DNA of 50,614 nucleotides, from NCBI RefSeq assembly GCF_014860165.1, contig NZ_JACZKG010000076.1, forward strand, positions 1-50,614, read 5' to 3'. The position numbers were made by a program, and so were the translations under genes. Origin of the DNA: Devosia sp. GTDB taxonomy: Bacteria; Pseudomonadota; Alphaproteobacteria; Rhizobiales; Devosiaceae. Under the pieces are notes generated by a model that was not told the DNA's origin, made no database searches, and saw only the letters and a list, made by a program, of their open reading frames with translations. Every line of letters starts with the position of its first letter. Within the stretch, counting starts at the first letter, position 1. This document shows, one piece after another, positions 20,897 through 28,932 of this stretch.

Positions 20897-21957
20897 GGTG
20901 CAACCTCCGCTTCGAGGCGATCGACCCAGACCGAGCAGCCGGAGGCGGCGATGGGGGCGGTGGCGCCAAGGCGTTCGAGCAGGCGATCATATTGGCCGCC
21001 GGAGGCAAGGACTTCGCCCTTGGGGCCGGTCATCTCGAAGACGATGCCGGTATAGTAATCGAGGCGCGGCGAGAAGCTGGCATCGAAGCTGACGCGGCAT
21101 TCGCCCAGGCCATTGAGATGACGGCGGATGGCGCGGATCGGGGCGCCGAGCATCAGCTTGTGGCGCGCGGCCAGCGCCTCGACCTGGGTCAGGGCCTGGA
21201 GGACCGGGCCCGAAATGGCCAGATAATCGCGCAGCAGCTTCAGCGTTGCCGGCGGAACGTGGGCCGCGTCGAGCGCCTGCTGTTCGAGGTAGCGATCGGC
21301 GATCTCGTCGGGCGTGCGGCCTTCGGAGAGGCTGAGACCGGCGGCGACCATCTGTTCGGTAACGTCTTCGACCAGCGCCTTGCGGCTGGGCTGCTGCTGG
21401 CGGGCCGCATCGGGGGCGGCTTCGAGCCGGGTCAGCAGGCGGTCGAGCGCCTCGGTATGGCCGAAGCGGTTGCGGATGCGCGGGCGCCAGGCATCGGGCA
21501 TATCGGCCTGGACCAGGAGGGCTTCGAAGAGGCCCACGCCGCCCAGGCGGATATCGGGAGCAATGCCGAAGATGGAGCAGGCAGCGCGGGCGAAGGTCAG
21601 CACCTGATCGAGTGCCACGTCACCATCGGGCTGGGCCAGCAGCTCGATGCCGGCCTGATCGAACTCGGCGGCGCCGGTGTCGCGCTGGCGAAAGATGGGA
21701 CCCATATAGGAGAAGGCTGCCGGCTCGCCGACGCCATCGGCGATATAGGCCTCGACGATGGGCAGCGTGAAATCGGGCCGCAGGCAATATTCCCGGCCGC
21801 TCGCATCTGATGTCAGCAACAGGCGGCGGCCAAATTCCTCGCCCGCGAGATCGAAATAGGGGTCGGCGGACAGCAGCAGTGGCGGCGTGGCGCGCGTGGC
21901 GCCCTGCGCTTCCACGAGGGATTCGAGATTGGCCCGACGGAGGGCGGCGCCGGTCAT
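20893..21957 (-). CDS. hisZ: ATP phosphoribosyltransferase regulatory subunit HisZ
   Basis: HisZ is a 354-residue catalytically inactive paralogue of histidyl-tRNA synthetase that binds histidine and allosterically controls short-form HisG. It retains class II-like motifs such as REYCLRPDFTLPIVEAYI and YMGPIFRQRDTGAAEFDQAGIE, and DYYTGIVFEMTG near the C-terminus, but is shorter than HisS. It starts 55 bases after hisS, so the authentic synthetase and its derived paralogue are neighbours. The purine-rich GGGGAAGAGGT before ATG 21957 lies inside a fragment of the palindromic repeat. Confidence 0.95.
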   Translation of the reverse strand: MTGAALRRANLESLVEAQGATRATPPLLLSADPYFDLAGEEFGRRLLLTSDASGREYCLRPDFTLPIVEAYIADGVGEPAAFSYMGPIFRQRDTGAAEFDQAGIELLAQPDGDVALDQVLTFARAACSIFGIAPDIRLGGVGLFEALLVQADMPDAWRPRIRNRFGHTEALDRLLTRLEAAPDAARQQQPSRKALVEDVTEQMVAAGLSLSEGRTPDEIADRYLEQQALDAAHVPPATLKLLRDYLAISGPVLQALTQVEALAARHKLMLGAPIRAIRRHLNGLGECRVSFDASFSPRLDYYTGIVFEMTGPKGEVLASGGQYDRLLERLGATAPIAASGCSVWVDRLEAEVAP

Positions 21958-21960
21958 CTT

Positions 21961-21983
21961 ACCTCTTCCCCAAAGGGAGAGGT
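21961..21983. repeat. Single-arm fragment of the palindromic repeat upstream of hisZ
   Basis: ACCTCTTCCCCAAAGGGAGA plus GGT forms a short hairpin-like palindrome nearly identical to one arm of the 6148-6278 element. Read on the minus strand it places GGGGAAGAGGT just before the hisZ ATG, so it likely acts as the Shine-Dalgarno region. Confidence 0.7.
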
Positions 21984-22012
21984 GAAGGGGGCACGGTTGA
22001 GAGCACGGCGCA

Positions 22013-23500
22013 TCATTGCTCGCTCAGCAGTTTCTTGATGGCGCTGACCAGCTCTTCGCGCCTGACTTCGAACTGGCCCGGCCGTGCGGCCTTCCATTCG
22101 GCATTGTCCGATATGGCCGCAGCGGCCTGCTTGCCGGCGATCAGGTCCTTGATCTGCAGGATCCCCTGCTCGCGCTCCTGGCTGCCTTCGATGACGACGA
22201 TGGGCGAATTGCGCTTGTCGGCATAGGCGACCTGCTTGCCGAAATTCTTGGTGTTGCCCAGGAACATTTCGGCGCGGATGCCGGCATTGCGCAGTTCGGA
22301 GACCATGGCCTGGTAGCGGGCGGTCTGGTCCTTGTCCATGACGAGGACGACGACCGGGCCAGCCGGTTCGGTGGCGCCCAGATTGCCTGTCAGTTTGAGC
22401 GCATTGGCGAGGCGGGAGACGCCGATGGAGAAGCCGGTGGCGGGCACCGGCTCGCGGCGGAAGCGGGACACGAGGCCGTCATAGCGGCCACCGCCGCCAA
22501 CCGAGCCGAAGACCACGTCCTGGCCCTTCTCGTTCTGCACCTTGAAGGTGAGTTCGATCTCGAAGACCGGACCGGTGTAATATTCGAGGCCGCGGACGAC
22601 GGAGGGGTCGATCTTGATGCGATCACGCCCATACCCCGCAGCGTTGAAGAGCGCCTGCATGGTGTCCAGCTCGGCAAAGCCCTGATTCCAAGTCTCGTTG
22701 GACTTCACTGCTTCGTCCAAGGTCTTTCGATCGTCGAACTCTTGATCGGTGTCGCCAGAATAGTACCGTTCATTCAAAACGGTGTCTGTTATCAGGCCCA
22801 CCTGCGCGGGCGCCAAGCCGGCACCCTTGGTGAAATCACCACTGTCGTCCTTGCGGCCAGCGCCGAGAAGCAATTTGACGCCCTCTGCGCCAAACTTATC
22901 GAGCTTATCGATGGCGCGGAGCACGGTGAGCTTCTGCTCATCTGTGATGACGCCCGCGGCGGCTAGCACCCCATCCAGCACCTTGCGGTTGTTCACCCGC
23001 ACCACGTACTTCCCCGCCAGCCCCAGCGCATCCATGACGTCGGCCATCATCATGCACATCTCGGCGTCGGCCTCCGGCCCCGCCGCGCCGACCGTGTCAG
23101 CGTCGAACTGCGTGAACTGGCGGAAGCGGCCCGGGCCGGGCTTCTCGTTGCGGAAGACGTAGCCCTGGCGATAGGAGCGGTAGGGCTTGGGCAGGGTTTC
23201 GAAATTCTCGGCAAAGTAGCGGGCGAGCGGCGCGGTGAGGTCGTAGCGCAGGCTCATCCACTGCTCGTCATCGTCCTGCAGGGAGAACACGCCGGCATTG
23301 GGCCGGTCGGTGTCGGGCAGGAACTTGCCGAGCGTCTCGGTATATTCGAACAGCGGGGTTTCGACCGGGTCGAAGCCATAGCGCTCATAGACCGCCTTGA
23401 TCTTGTCGATCATGGCACCAACGGCGGCGATTTCGCCGGGCGTGCGATCCTCGAAGCCGCGCGGCAGGCGGGGCGTGATCAGCTTGGTCTTTTCGGTCAT
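22013..23500 (-). CDS. hisS: Histidyl-tRNA synthetase
   Basis: This 495-residue class II synthetase charges tRNA-His. Motif 2 is [15 protein letters not shown]; the histidine-specific signatures are [12 protein letters not shown] and GGGGRYDGL; the C-terminal anticodon-binding domain follows [12 protein letters not shown]. It is longer than the roughly 420-residue E. coli enzyme because of a larger insertion (about residues 175-275). That insertion is encoded by DNA that looks less GC-rich than the flanks. This form is consistent with the divergent alphaproteobacterial HisRS that recognises a tRNA-His without G-1, and such a tRNA is encoded at 28577-28653. Confidence 0.96.
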   Translation of the reverse strand: MTEKTKLITPRLPRGFEDRTPGEIAAVGAMIDKIKAVYERYGFDPVETPLFEYTETLGKFLPDTDRPNAGVFSLQDDDEQWMSLRYDLTAPLARYFAENFETLPKPYRSYRQGYVFRNEKPGPGRFRQFTQFDADTVGAAGPEADAEMCMMMADVMDALGLAGKYVVRVNNRKVLDGVLAAAGVITDEQKLTVLRAIDKLDKFGAEGVKLLLGAGRKDDSGDFTKGAGLAPAQVGLITDTVLNERYYSGDTDQEFDDRKTLDEAVKSNETWNQGFAELDTMQALFNAAGYGRDRIKIDPSVVRGLEYYTGPVFEIELTFKVQNEKGQDVVFGSVGGGGRYDGLVSRFRREPVPATGFSIGVSRLANALKLTGNLGATEPAGPVVVLVMDKDQTARYQAMVSELRNAGIRAEMFLGNTKNFGKQVAYADKRNSPIVVIEGSQEREQGILQIKDLIAGKQAAAAISDNAEWKAARPGQFEVRREELVSAIKKLLSEQ

Positions 23501-23617
23501 CTGGAAGTCCTGAGAAGTCGCGGTGTTGTTAGCGGATCAAGGCCATGGAAACAACAGGCAGTGGTGGCGGAGCAGCCGGGAAGACCGGGATTTCTCCCGG
23601 CCTTCCCGACATAGGGG

Positions 23618-23872
23618 TCACATCTTCCACGTGATCACGGGAAGGGGCCTAACGTCGTCCGGCTCAGGCCAGAACCACGACCTGGGAGCCGGTGGCAGGC
23701 CCATATCGGCCCGCAGGCGGGCGGGCAGGTCAGCCGGGATGCGCGGACGGGTCCACCACGCCGCCAGGGCGACGCGCAGAACGGGGATGAAGCCCCGTCG
23801 GTGGACGGCGTTGGTAACCTCAAAGTTGAGGCGCAGCATGACGCTGCCCTCATCGAGTGCATTTTCAAACAT
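23618..23872 (-). CDS. Small DUF1127-like protein, copy B of a tandem pair
   Basis: This 84-residue protein is a clear paralogue of the product at 23966-24226: by hand count 37 of the first 61 aligned residues are identical. Shared elements are EGS..LRL.F, AVH.RG, and a C-terminal block AWW.RPR.PA.LPA.LRAD.GLPP. That block resembles the arginine-rich DUF1127 (YjiS-like) motif, which normally ends in D-I-G-L. The start is ATG 23872, and the upstream GGAAACCGTC matches that of copy A. The C-termini diverge. Function is unknown. Confidence 0.65.
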   Translation of the reverse strand: MFENALDEGSVMLRLNFEVTNAVHRRGFIPVLRVALAAWWTRPRIPADLPARLRADMGLPPAPRSWFWPEPDDVRPLPVITWKM

Positions 23873-23965
23873 GACGGTTTCCGGCAGCGATCGAGCGCCT
23901 GCCGGCCTTCTGATCTTGAACAGGGCAAGTGGGGAGGTCCGGCCGGGACCGGGCCTCCCCCGCGC

Positions 23966-24226
23966 TTACATCCCGGGTCTCCGCAGGGGATCCGGAATGC
24001 CTGAATGGCCGGGCACATCGAGCCAGTGGACGGGCAGTTGCTCGGGCGGCAGGCCGACATCGGCCCGCAGAGAGGCGGGCAGGTTGGCTGGCAGCCGCGG
24101 GCGGTTCCACCAGGCGCTGATGGCAGCGCCCAGCACGGAGAGCAGGCCCCGCTGGTGCACGGCGTCGGCGATGGAGAATTCGAGGCGCAGCACGATGCTG
24201 CCCTCAGGGAGGCTGTTGTAGGACAT
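23966..24226 (-). CDS. Small DUF1127-like protein, copy A of a tandem pair
   Basis: The 86-residue protein starts MSYNSLPEGSIVLRLEFSIA and ends with a divergent tail of Pro/Gly/His residues (HWLDVPGHSGIPDPLRRPG). The central block AAISAWWNRPRLPANLPASL followed by RADVGLPP is the DUF1127-like segment shared with copy B. Conservation between copies of the N-terminus, the WW and the RAD.GLPP motif shows both reading frames have been under selection. Copy A is upstream, 93 bases before copy B, and both are on the minus strand. DUF1127 proteins in other alphaproteobacteria are linked to RNA metabolism and phosphate or carbon balance; applying this here is inference. Confidence 0.65.
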   Translation of the reverse strand: MSYNSLPEGSIVLRLEFSIADAVHQRGLLSVLGAAISAWWNRPRLPANLPASLRADVGLPPEQLPVHWLDVPGHSGIPDPLRRPGM

Positions 24227-24578
24227 GACGGTTTCCGGGCGCGTCAGGACGCGGACCGGCCTCTGTTGGGTTGGGTTAGGTGGAGGATGGACGGATGCGG
24301 GACGAGAAAAGACCCGGGTCAGACCATCGCGTTTGGTTGGCTAGAAGTGTCCGCGGTCACTGGGGACCGAGGTGGCTTGGGGAGCGAGGCTTAACCTCGC
24401 GCGCAATGCCACGCGTTGGGACCCTGGCGGAGTTCAAATACTGCTGTCATGTAGTTGCCTCCCTCGGGTTCGCGTTGATGGACGTTTCGCTTCTAGCTCT
24501 CGATTTCGTGATCCGCAAGCGGGCATGTGGCGGCTTGTCGCACATGGCAGCGAATGTGGCGTATCGGCAACAGGTTAG
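24227..24578. other. Intergenic region between tag and the duplicated small genes
   Basis: No conventional gene is evident in these 352 bases, and the DNA looks less biased than its coding neighbours. It holds a possible 19-codon leader ORF on the minus strand (24391-24450) whose end overlaps a small hairpin GCGAGG-CTTAA-CCTCGC. The rest probably carries the promoter of the two small genes. A plus-strand frame across it is antisense to copy A and was not accepted. Confidence 0.5.
24391..24450 (-). CDS. Possible leader peptide or short ORF, 19 aa
   Basis: ATG 24450 is preceded by a near-perfect Shine-Dalgarno, GAGGGAGG, at seven bases. The frame reads MTAVFELRQGPNAWHCARG and stops at TAA 24393-24391. 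The stop lies within a small hairpin, GCGAGG...CCTCGC, that could act in attenuation. It lies about 165 bases upstream of the tandem small genes on the same strand. The strong ribosome-binding site is what supports it; there is no homology evidence, so it may be chance or a decayed gene start. Confidence 0.3.
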   Translation of the reverse strand: MTAVFELRQGPNAWHCARG

Positions 24579-25223
24579 TCAGGCCGGCCGCACCAAGGCG
24601 TGGCGCTCGGCTTCGACCTCGTCCCGACAGAAGCAGCCCTCAATGTGATCGTTGACCAGGCCCATCGCCTGCATGAAAGCATAGCAGGTGGTGGGGCCGA
24701 CAAAGGCAAAACCGCGCTTGCGCAAATCCTTGGAGAGTCGCACCGAGGCCTCGGTCTGCGCCAGCTTGCGCAGGCTCTCCCAGCTCAGGTCATCGGGACG
24801 ATGCTCGGGACGGGTCTCGAAGCGCCAGACATAGGCGGCGAGCGAGCCGAATTCCTGCTGGATGGCCAGGGTGCGCCGGGCATTGTTGATGGTGGCAGCA
24901 ATCTTGCCGCGATGGCGGATGATGCCCGGGTCGAGCAGCAGGCGCTCGATGTCGGCCTCATCCATGGCAGCGACCTTTGGGATGTCAAAGCCGTGGAAGA
25001 CTTCGCGGAACCGCTCGCGCTTGCGCAGGATGGTGATCCAGGAGAGCCCCGACTGGAAGCCCTCGAGGCAGATCTTCTCGAACAGGCGGGTGTCCGCGGT
25101 GACCGGCCGGCCCCATTCACGGTCGTGATAGTGGCGGTAAAGCGCGTCATCCCCAGCCCAGGGGCAACGCGGCAAACCATCGCGGACCGACTTGTCGGGG
25201 GCCGACTCAATTGACATGGGCAT
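24579..25223 (-). CDS. tag: DNA-3-methyladenine glycosylase I
   Basis: The 214-residue enzyme excises 3-methyladenine from alkylated DNA, the first step in base-excision repair. Family marks are RCPWAGDDALYRHYHDREWG at the N-terminus (zinc-binding Cys and His, base-recognition Glu-Trp) and VNDHIEGCFC near the C-terminus (remaining zinc ligands). GFQSGLSWITILRKRERFRE and KRGFAFVGPTTCYAFMQAMG are also typical. I place the start at ATG 25223, with ATG 25217 equally possible. In-frame extensions to 25271 (ATG) or 25304 (TTG) exist but have no ribosome-binding site. Confidence 0.95.
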   Translation of the reverse strand: MPMSIESAPDKSVRDGLPRCPWAGDDALYRHYHDREWGRPVTADTRLFEKICLEGFQSGLSWITILRKRERFREVFHGFDIPKVAAMDEADIERLLLDPGIIRHRGKIAATINNARRTLAIQQEFGSLAAYVWRFETRPEHRPDDLSWESLRKLAQTEASVRLSKDLRKRGFAFVGPTTCYAFMQAMGLVNDHIEGCFCRDEVEAERHALVRPA

Positions 25224-25366
25224 CGCACTTTCACTAATCGAGGACGTGGGAATGCTTAGACTGCCGCTCATCTGTTTGGAATTGCGACCCGATATATTCG
25301 ACAAGAGACTTTGCGACGGCCAGCCCCGCGGCTTGCAGCGGGGCGGAATTTCGAGGACGTGAAGCC

Positions 25367-25792
25367 GTGATCATTCCGGGACGCCTCAGAGCGCTGGTGG
25401 TGGACGACAACGCCTATGCACGCGCCATTTCCGCAAGCGGGCTCAAGAAGCTCGGCGTCGGCGAGGTGGTGGAGGCCGATGGCGGTGCTGCGGCGATCCT
25501 CGAACTGCTGGGCGCGCCGTTCGACCTGATGCTGATGGACTGGTACATGCCCGATGTCAGCGGCGCGGGCGTGATGACGGTGCTGCGCGACCCAAAACTG
25601 GGCGCGGCGTCGCGGACGCCGGTCATCCTGATGACGGCCTATGCCAGCCGGGACAATATCGCCCGGGCCCGCGAACTGGGGGTCAACGAGGTGCTGGTGA
25701 AGCCCTTCACCACCGACCAGCTCGGCATCGCGCTGAGCCGCGTCCTGGGCGAGGCGGCCCGGGCGGCGGGCGACGACTCGGTGTTCCTCTAG
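25367..25792 (+). CDS. Single-domain response regulator (receiver only)
   Basis: This 141-residue protein is a lone CheY-like receiver. The acidic pocket is VVDDNAYAR (Asp13, Asp14), the acceptor is Asp58 in LMLMDWYMPDVSG, the switch Thr/Tyr lies in LMTAYAS, and the Lys is in VLVKPF. No output domain follows, only a short Ala-rich tail. It is expected to shuttle phosphate or bind a partner. The start is GTG 25367 with GAGGAC upstream. No kinase is adjacent, but the PAS-type kinase-like protein at 28933 lies in the same region. Confidence 0.92.
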   Translation: MIIPGRLRALVVDDNAYARAISASGLKKLGVGEVVEADGGAAAILELLGAPFDLMLMDWYMPDVSGAGVMTVLRDPKLGAASRTPVILMTAYASRDNIARARELGVNEVLVKPFTTDQLGIALSRVLGEAARAAGDDSVFL

Positions 25793-25917
25793 CCTGCTTA
25801 CGATCCGCTAACTAACAATGCCATCAATGGCTTAACCATGCCGCTTCACGGCGCGTTGGCCATTTTGCGGCATTCTGCAGCCAAAGCCGGATAGCCGGCG
25901 GGAATGTGGAAGTCGCC

Positions 25918-26544
25918 ATGATCGGGATGAAGACGGCCGGCAAGGGTCTGCTGGCGCTGGTGGTTTGCCTGTCGACACTATTGCCGGCGCAGGGCGCGGG
26001 GTTGCAGCCGGGCTGGCGCTTCGCGCCGCCGCCGGGCGTCACCGTTGTCCAGGGTGCACCGCGCCATGCCTTGGCGCTACAGGGCAATATGCAGATCAAT
26101 CCGGTCTATCTGCGGCAGGTGGTGCAATATCCCACCAGCGAGCGCAGCGGCACCGTCGTGGTCGATACGCGGGCGCATTTCCTCTATTTCGTGCTCGGAG
26201 ACGGCCGTGCACTGCGCTATGGCATCGGCGTCGCCAAGAGCGGCTTTGAGTGGAGCGGCACGCACCAGATCACCCGCAAGGCGGAATGGCCGAGCTGGAC
26301 GCCGCCGGCCGAGATGCTGCAGCGCCGGCCGGAACTGCCGCGCCACATGGCAGGTGGCCCGGACAATCCGCTGGGCGCGCGCGCCCTCTATCTGGGCTCG
26401 ACGCTGTACCGCATCCACGGCACTACCGAGCCCTGGAGCATCGGCCAGAACGTGTCCTCGGGCTGCATCCGCATGACCAATGCCGATGTCATCGACCTCT
26501 ACGATCGCGTCAAACTTTACACGAAAGTGGTGGTCCTTTCATAA
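25918..26544 (+). CDS. L,D-transpeptidase (YkuD family), exported
   Basis: The 208-residue protein has a signal peptide (MIGMKTAGKGLLALVVCLST to about AQGAG) and a YkuD catalytic domain. The active-site pattern is YRIHGTTEPWSIGQNVSSGCIRMTN in part, with the conserved His, Ser-Gly-Cys-Ile-Arg and nucleophilic cysteine. Such enzymes cross-link peptidoglycan peptides (3-3 links) or attach envelope proteins to it. ATG 25918 is chosen because GGAAG precedes it at five bases; GTG 25906 and ATG 25927 are alternatives. A TadG-like gene follows after 62 bases. Confidence 0.92.
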   Translation: MIGMKTAGKGLLALVVCLSTLLPAQGAGLQPGWRFAPPPGVTVVQGAPRHALALQGNMQINPVYLRQVVQYPTSERSGTVVVDTRAHFLYFVLGDGRALRYGIGVAKSGFEWSGTHQITRKAEWPSWTPPAEMLQRRPELPRHMAGGPDNPLGARALYLGSTLYRIHGTTEPWSIGQNVSSGCIRMTNADVIDLYDRVKLYTKVVVLS

Positions 26545-26606
26545 GGATTTTCCGCGACATTCGGGTTGCTCCGCACCGGGGCCGAGAATCCGTGGGTGCC
26601 CGCGCC

Positions 26607-28562
26607 ATGCATCGCTTCCTCTCCCTGGCCAGACGTTTCGGGCGTGACGAACGCGGCGTATTTGCCGTGCTGTTCGGGTTGATGGCAATTGTCCTGGTGG
26701 CCCTGGCCGGCGCCGTGGTGGACTATGTTGCCCTCGAGCAGGCGCGGAACCGCTCGCAGGTGGCGCTCGATGCCGCGGCCCTCGCGCTGCAGCCGCTGAT
26801 TTTCGAGGAGCCGCTTAATACGGCCGACATCAAGACCAAGGCACAGGCGCTGCTGCGAGACCGCCTCGGCATCGTGAGCGGGACAGGCCAGTTCGGCGTC
26901 ACGGCCGAGGTGGCGGACGTCCAGGTCAATATCGAGGATGGCTCCCTGCTCCTGGTGGCCGAGATGGACATGCCGACCAATTTCATCAGCCTGGTGGGCG
27001 TGCCGAGCATGAGTGCCCAGGTCCGGTCGGAAGCGACACGCAAGAAGCTGAAACTCGAAGTGGTCATGGTGCTCGACAATTCGGGGTCGATGCAGTGGGA
27101 AAGCCGCATGACCCGGCTGGTCGAGGCGGCAAGATGCGCAACCTATATCCTGATGTATGACAAGGTGGTCGACGCCCCGGGTAACAGCAATACCTGCGTT
27201 CCCGCCACAGGCGCCAAACTGGTGGCCGACGTGCGCGTCGGCATCGTGCCCTTCACCATGTTCGTCAATGTGGGCAGCGGCAATGCCAATGCCAGCTGGA
27301 TCGACAAGACGGGCGCGTCATCCATACACTACGACAATTTCGACAATGACGACGATGAGGATCGCCTGGTTCTGAGCTGGACCGGCGGCTACTCGTTCCC
27401 CAAGCGGCAGACGCTGTTCAGTGCCAGCGGCGAAAGCTGGCGCGGCTGCGTGGAAGCGCGCCCCCATGTCAAGACTGGCACACTGAGCACCGAATATCTC
27501 GACACCGCCGATACGGCGCCAGTCAGCGGCGACACGCTGTTCGTGCCCCTGTTCTCACCCGATACGGCCAACAACAATTATGTGACAGACAGCCCGGCAG
27601 TCTGCGACCGGCCGTCCAATGGAAACCCACGCTGCGAATTCTACGAGCAGCGCACCTCGAACTGGTGGGGCTGGAACACGCCGACGGTGACGGGCAGCAA
27701 GATAACCGGCGGTTCGGTCGACTTCATCAGCAACAGCCTCTACCCCAACGGCTTCTATGGGGCCAAGCCGCCCGGCTGCTCCTGCCGCAATCCCACCTAT
27801 ACGAACTGGTCCGGCAATAGCTCGGTGCAGACCCGCACCGGCAGTTGCACGGGAAGCTACATACCCACCGGGCTGAGCGAACGCGAACTGCAGGAGCGCA
27901 TCTGCAAATATTACGACGGCGTCAGCGGGTCCAGCTTTTCGCGCGGCCCCAATGCCGACTGCACCCGGACGCCCATCCTGCCCCTGACGGCGACGCCGGC
28001 GACAGTGATCAGCACGATCAACAACATGCAGGCCGAAGGCGGCACCAATATCCATATGGGTACGGTATGGGGCATGCGGGCATTGTCGCCGACCGAGCCG
28101 TTCACCCAGGGTGGTGCCTATGACGAGGCGATCAGCAAGGTCATGATCATCATGACCGATGGCGAAAACACCGCCTACCAGACCAACAACATGAACGGAT
28201 CGGCCTATAACAGCGCCTATGGCTTCCCCTACAATTCGCAGAACACCAACGCCAACTCGACCAGCGGCGGCAATGTCACCCGCCTTGGCCCGCTCAACGC
28301 GACCAATGCGCAACTGGTCACGCAGATGAACGAACGCACGGCGCAGACCTGCGCTAATGCCAAGGCGGCGGGGATCACGGTCTATACGATTGGCCTGGCG
28401 ACCAACACGGTGACCCAGAGCACGCCCGCCGTGGTGCAGGCCCTGCTGACCAATTGCGCATCCACGCCCGACCGCGCCCGCTTTCCGACCGCCTCCAGCG
28501 AACTCAAGGCGACATTCGAAGCGATCGCCAACGACCTGTCGGCCCTGCGCCTGGCTCAGTGA
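26607..28562 (+). CDS. TadG-like pilus/envelope protein with von Willebrand A domain
   Basis: The 651-residue protein begins with a TadE/TadG-type single N-terminal membrane segment (RDERGVFAVLFGLMAIVLVA, then VVDYVALEQARNRSQVALDA). The remainder is extracytoplasmic, with a vWA domain whose metal site is VLDNSGSM (about residue 155) and DGENTAY (about 517). A long insertion between them is rich in Asn, Ser, Thr, Gly, Trp and Cys (eg CSCRNPTYTNW). Similar proteins are anchored putative adhesion or Flp-pilus components. No other tad/cpa pilus genes are seen nearby. ATG 26607 is used; GTG 26592 is an alternative. Confidence 0.85.
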   Translation: MHRFLSLARRFGRDERGVFAVLFGLMAIVLVALAGAVVDYVALEQARNRSQVALDAAALALQPLIFEEPLNTADIKTKAQALLRDRLGIVSGTGQFGVTAEVADVQVNIEDGSLLLVAEMDMPTNFISLVGVPSMSAQVRSEATRKKLKLEVVMVLDNSGSMQWESRMTRLVEAARCATYILMYDKVVDAPGNSNTCVPATGAKLVADVRVGIVPFTMFVNVGSGNANASWIDKTGASSIHYDNFDNDDDEDRLVLSWTGGYSFPKRQTLFSASGESWRGCVEARPHVKTGTLSTEYLDTADTAPVSGDTLFVPLFSPDTANNNYVTDSPAVCDRPSNGNPRCEFYEQRTSNWWGWNTPTVTGSKITGGSVDFISNSLYPNGFYGAKPPGCSCRNPTYTNWSGNSSVQTRTGSCTGSYIPTGLSERELQERICKYYDGVSGSSFSRGPNADCTRTPILPLTATPATVISTINNMQAEGGTNIHMGTVWGMRALSPTEPFTQGGAYDEAISKVMIIMTDGENTAYQTNNMNGSAYNSAYGFPYNSQNTNANSTSGGNVTRLGPLNATNAQLVTQMNERTAQTCANAKAAGITVYTIGLATNTVTQSTPAVVQALLTNCASTPDRARFPTASSELKATFEAIANDLSALRLAQ

Positions 28563-28576
28563 CAATGCTAAGGGAA

Positions 28577-28653
28577 TGGTACCGCCTCCCCGGATTGAAC
28601 GGGGGACCTCTAGATCCACAATCTAGCGCTCTAACCAACTGAGCTAAGGCGGC
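28577..28653 (-). tRNA. tRNA-His (GUG anticodon), CCA encoded
   Basis: A 77-base cloverleaf folds perfectly: acceptor GCCGCCT/AGGCGGT, D stem GCTC/GAGC, anticodon stem CTAGA/TCTAG with loop TTGTGGA (anticodon GTG), and T stem CCCCG/CGGGG with loop TTCAATC. The 3' end reads A-CCA. The first pair is G1-U72, the discriminator is A73, and the base before position 1 is T, so the universal G-1 and C73 identity elements are absent. This matches the alphaproteobacterial tRNA-His exception. It ends 15 bases after the convergent TadG-like gene. Confidence 0.97.
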
Positions 28654-28738
28654 AAATGCTCTGCGAGGGGCGGCGAAACGCTCGTCCCGAAAGCGGGCGG
28701 AACATAGGTCGAGAATTCCGGGATGACAAGCACCGATT

Positions 28739-28752
28739 TTGTCCGCGGACAA
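28739..28752. promoter_or_regulatory. Perfect 14-base palindrome upstream of the PAS pseudokinase gene
   Basis: TTGTCCGCGGACAA is its own reverse complement. It lies about 180 bases before ATG 28933 and 86 bases before the tRNA-His 5' end, so it could be an operator for either unit. The family of any binding protein is unknown. Confidence 0.4.
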
Positions 28753-28932
28753 GGGCCGGTGGCCGCGATGCGGTTTAACCATCCCAGCCGAAGGCAGGGG
28801 TCCGGATGCTCCGCCGCACTGGACCCTGGGGAACGCGCCCTATATTGAAGAAACCTTAGCTTTCGGGTGCAACTTGTCCTGAAATGGCACGGAACTGCCC
28901 GCCGCATCCCGGAACGGAGAGACTTGTCCTAT

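Noticed and set aside
24005..24394. A plus-strand frame opposite the duplicated small gene A
   Set aside because: The minus-strand frame is supported by a paralogue with matching residues; this one is not.
26250..26606. N-terminal extension of the TadG-like protein
   Set aside because: It would overlap the L,D-transpeptidase gene in another frame; the membrane-anchor start at 26607 is far more plausible.
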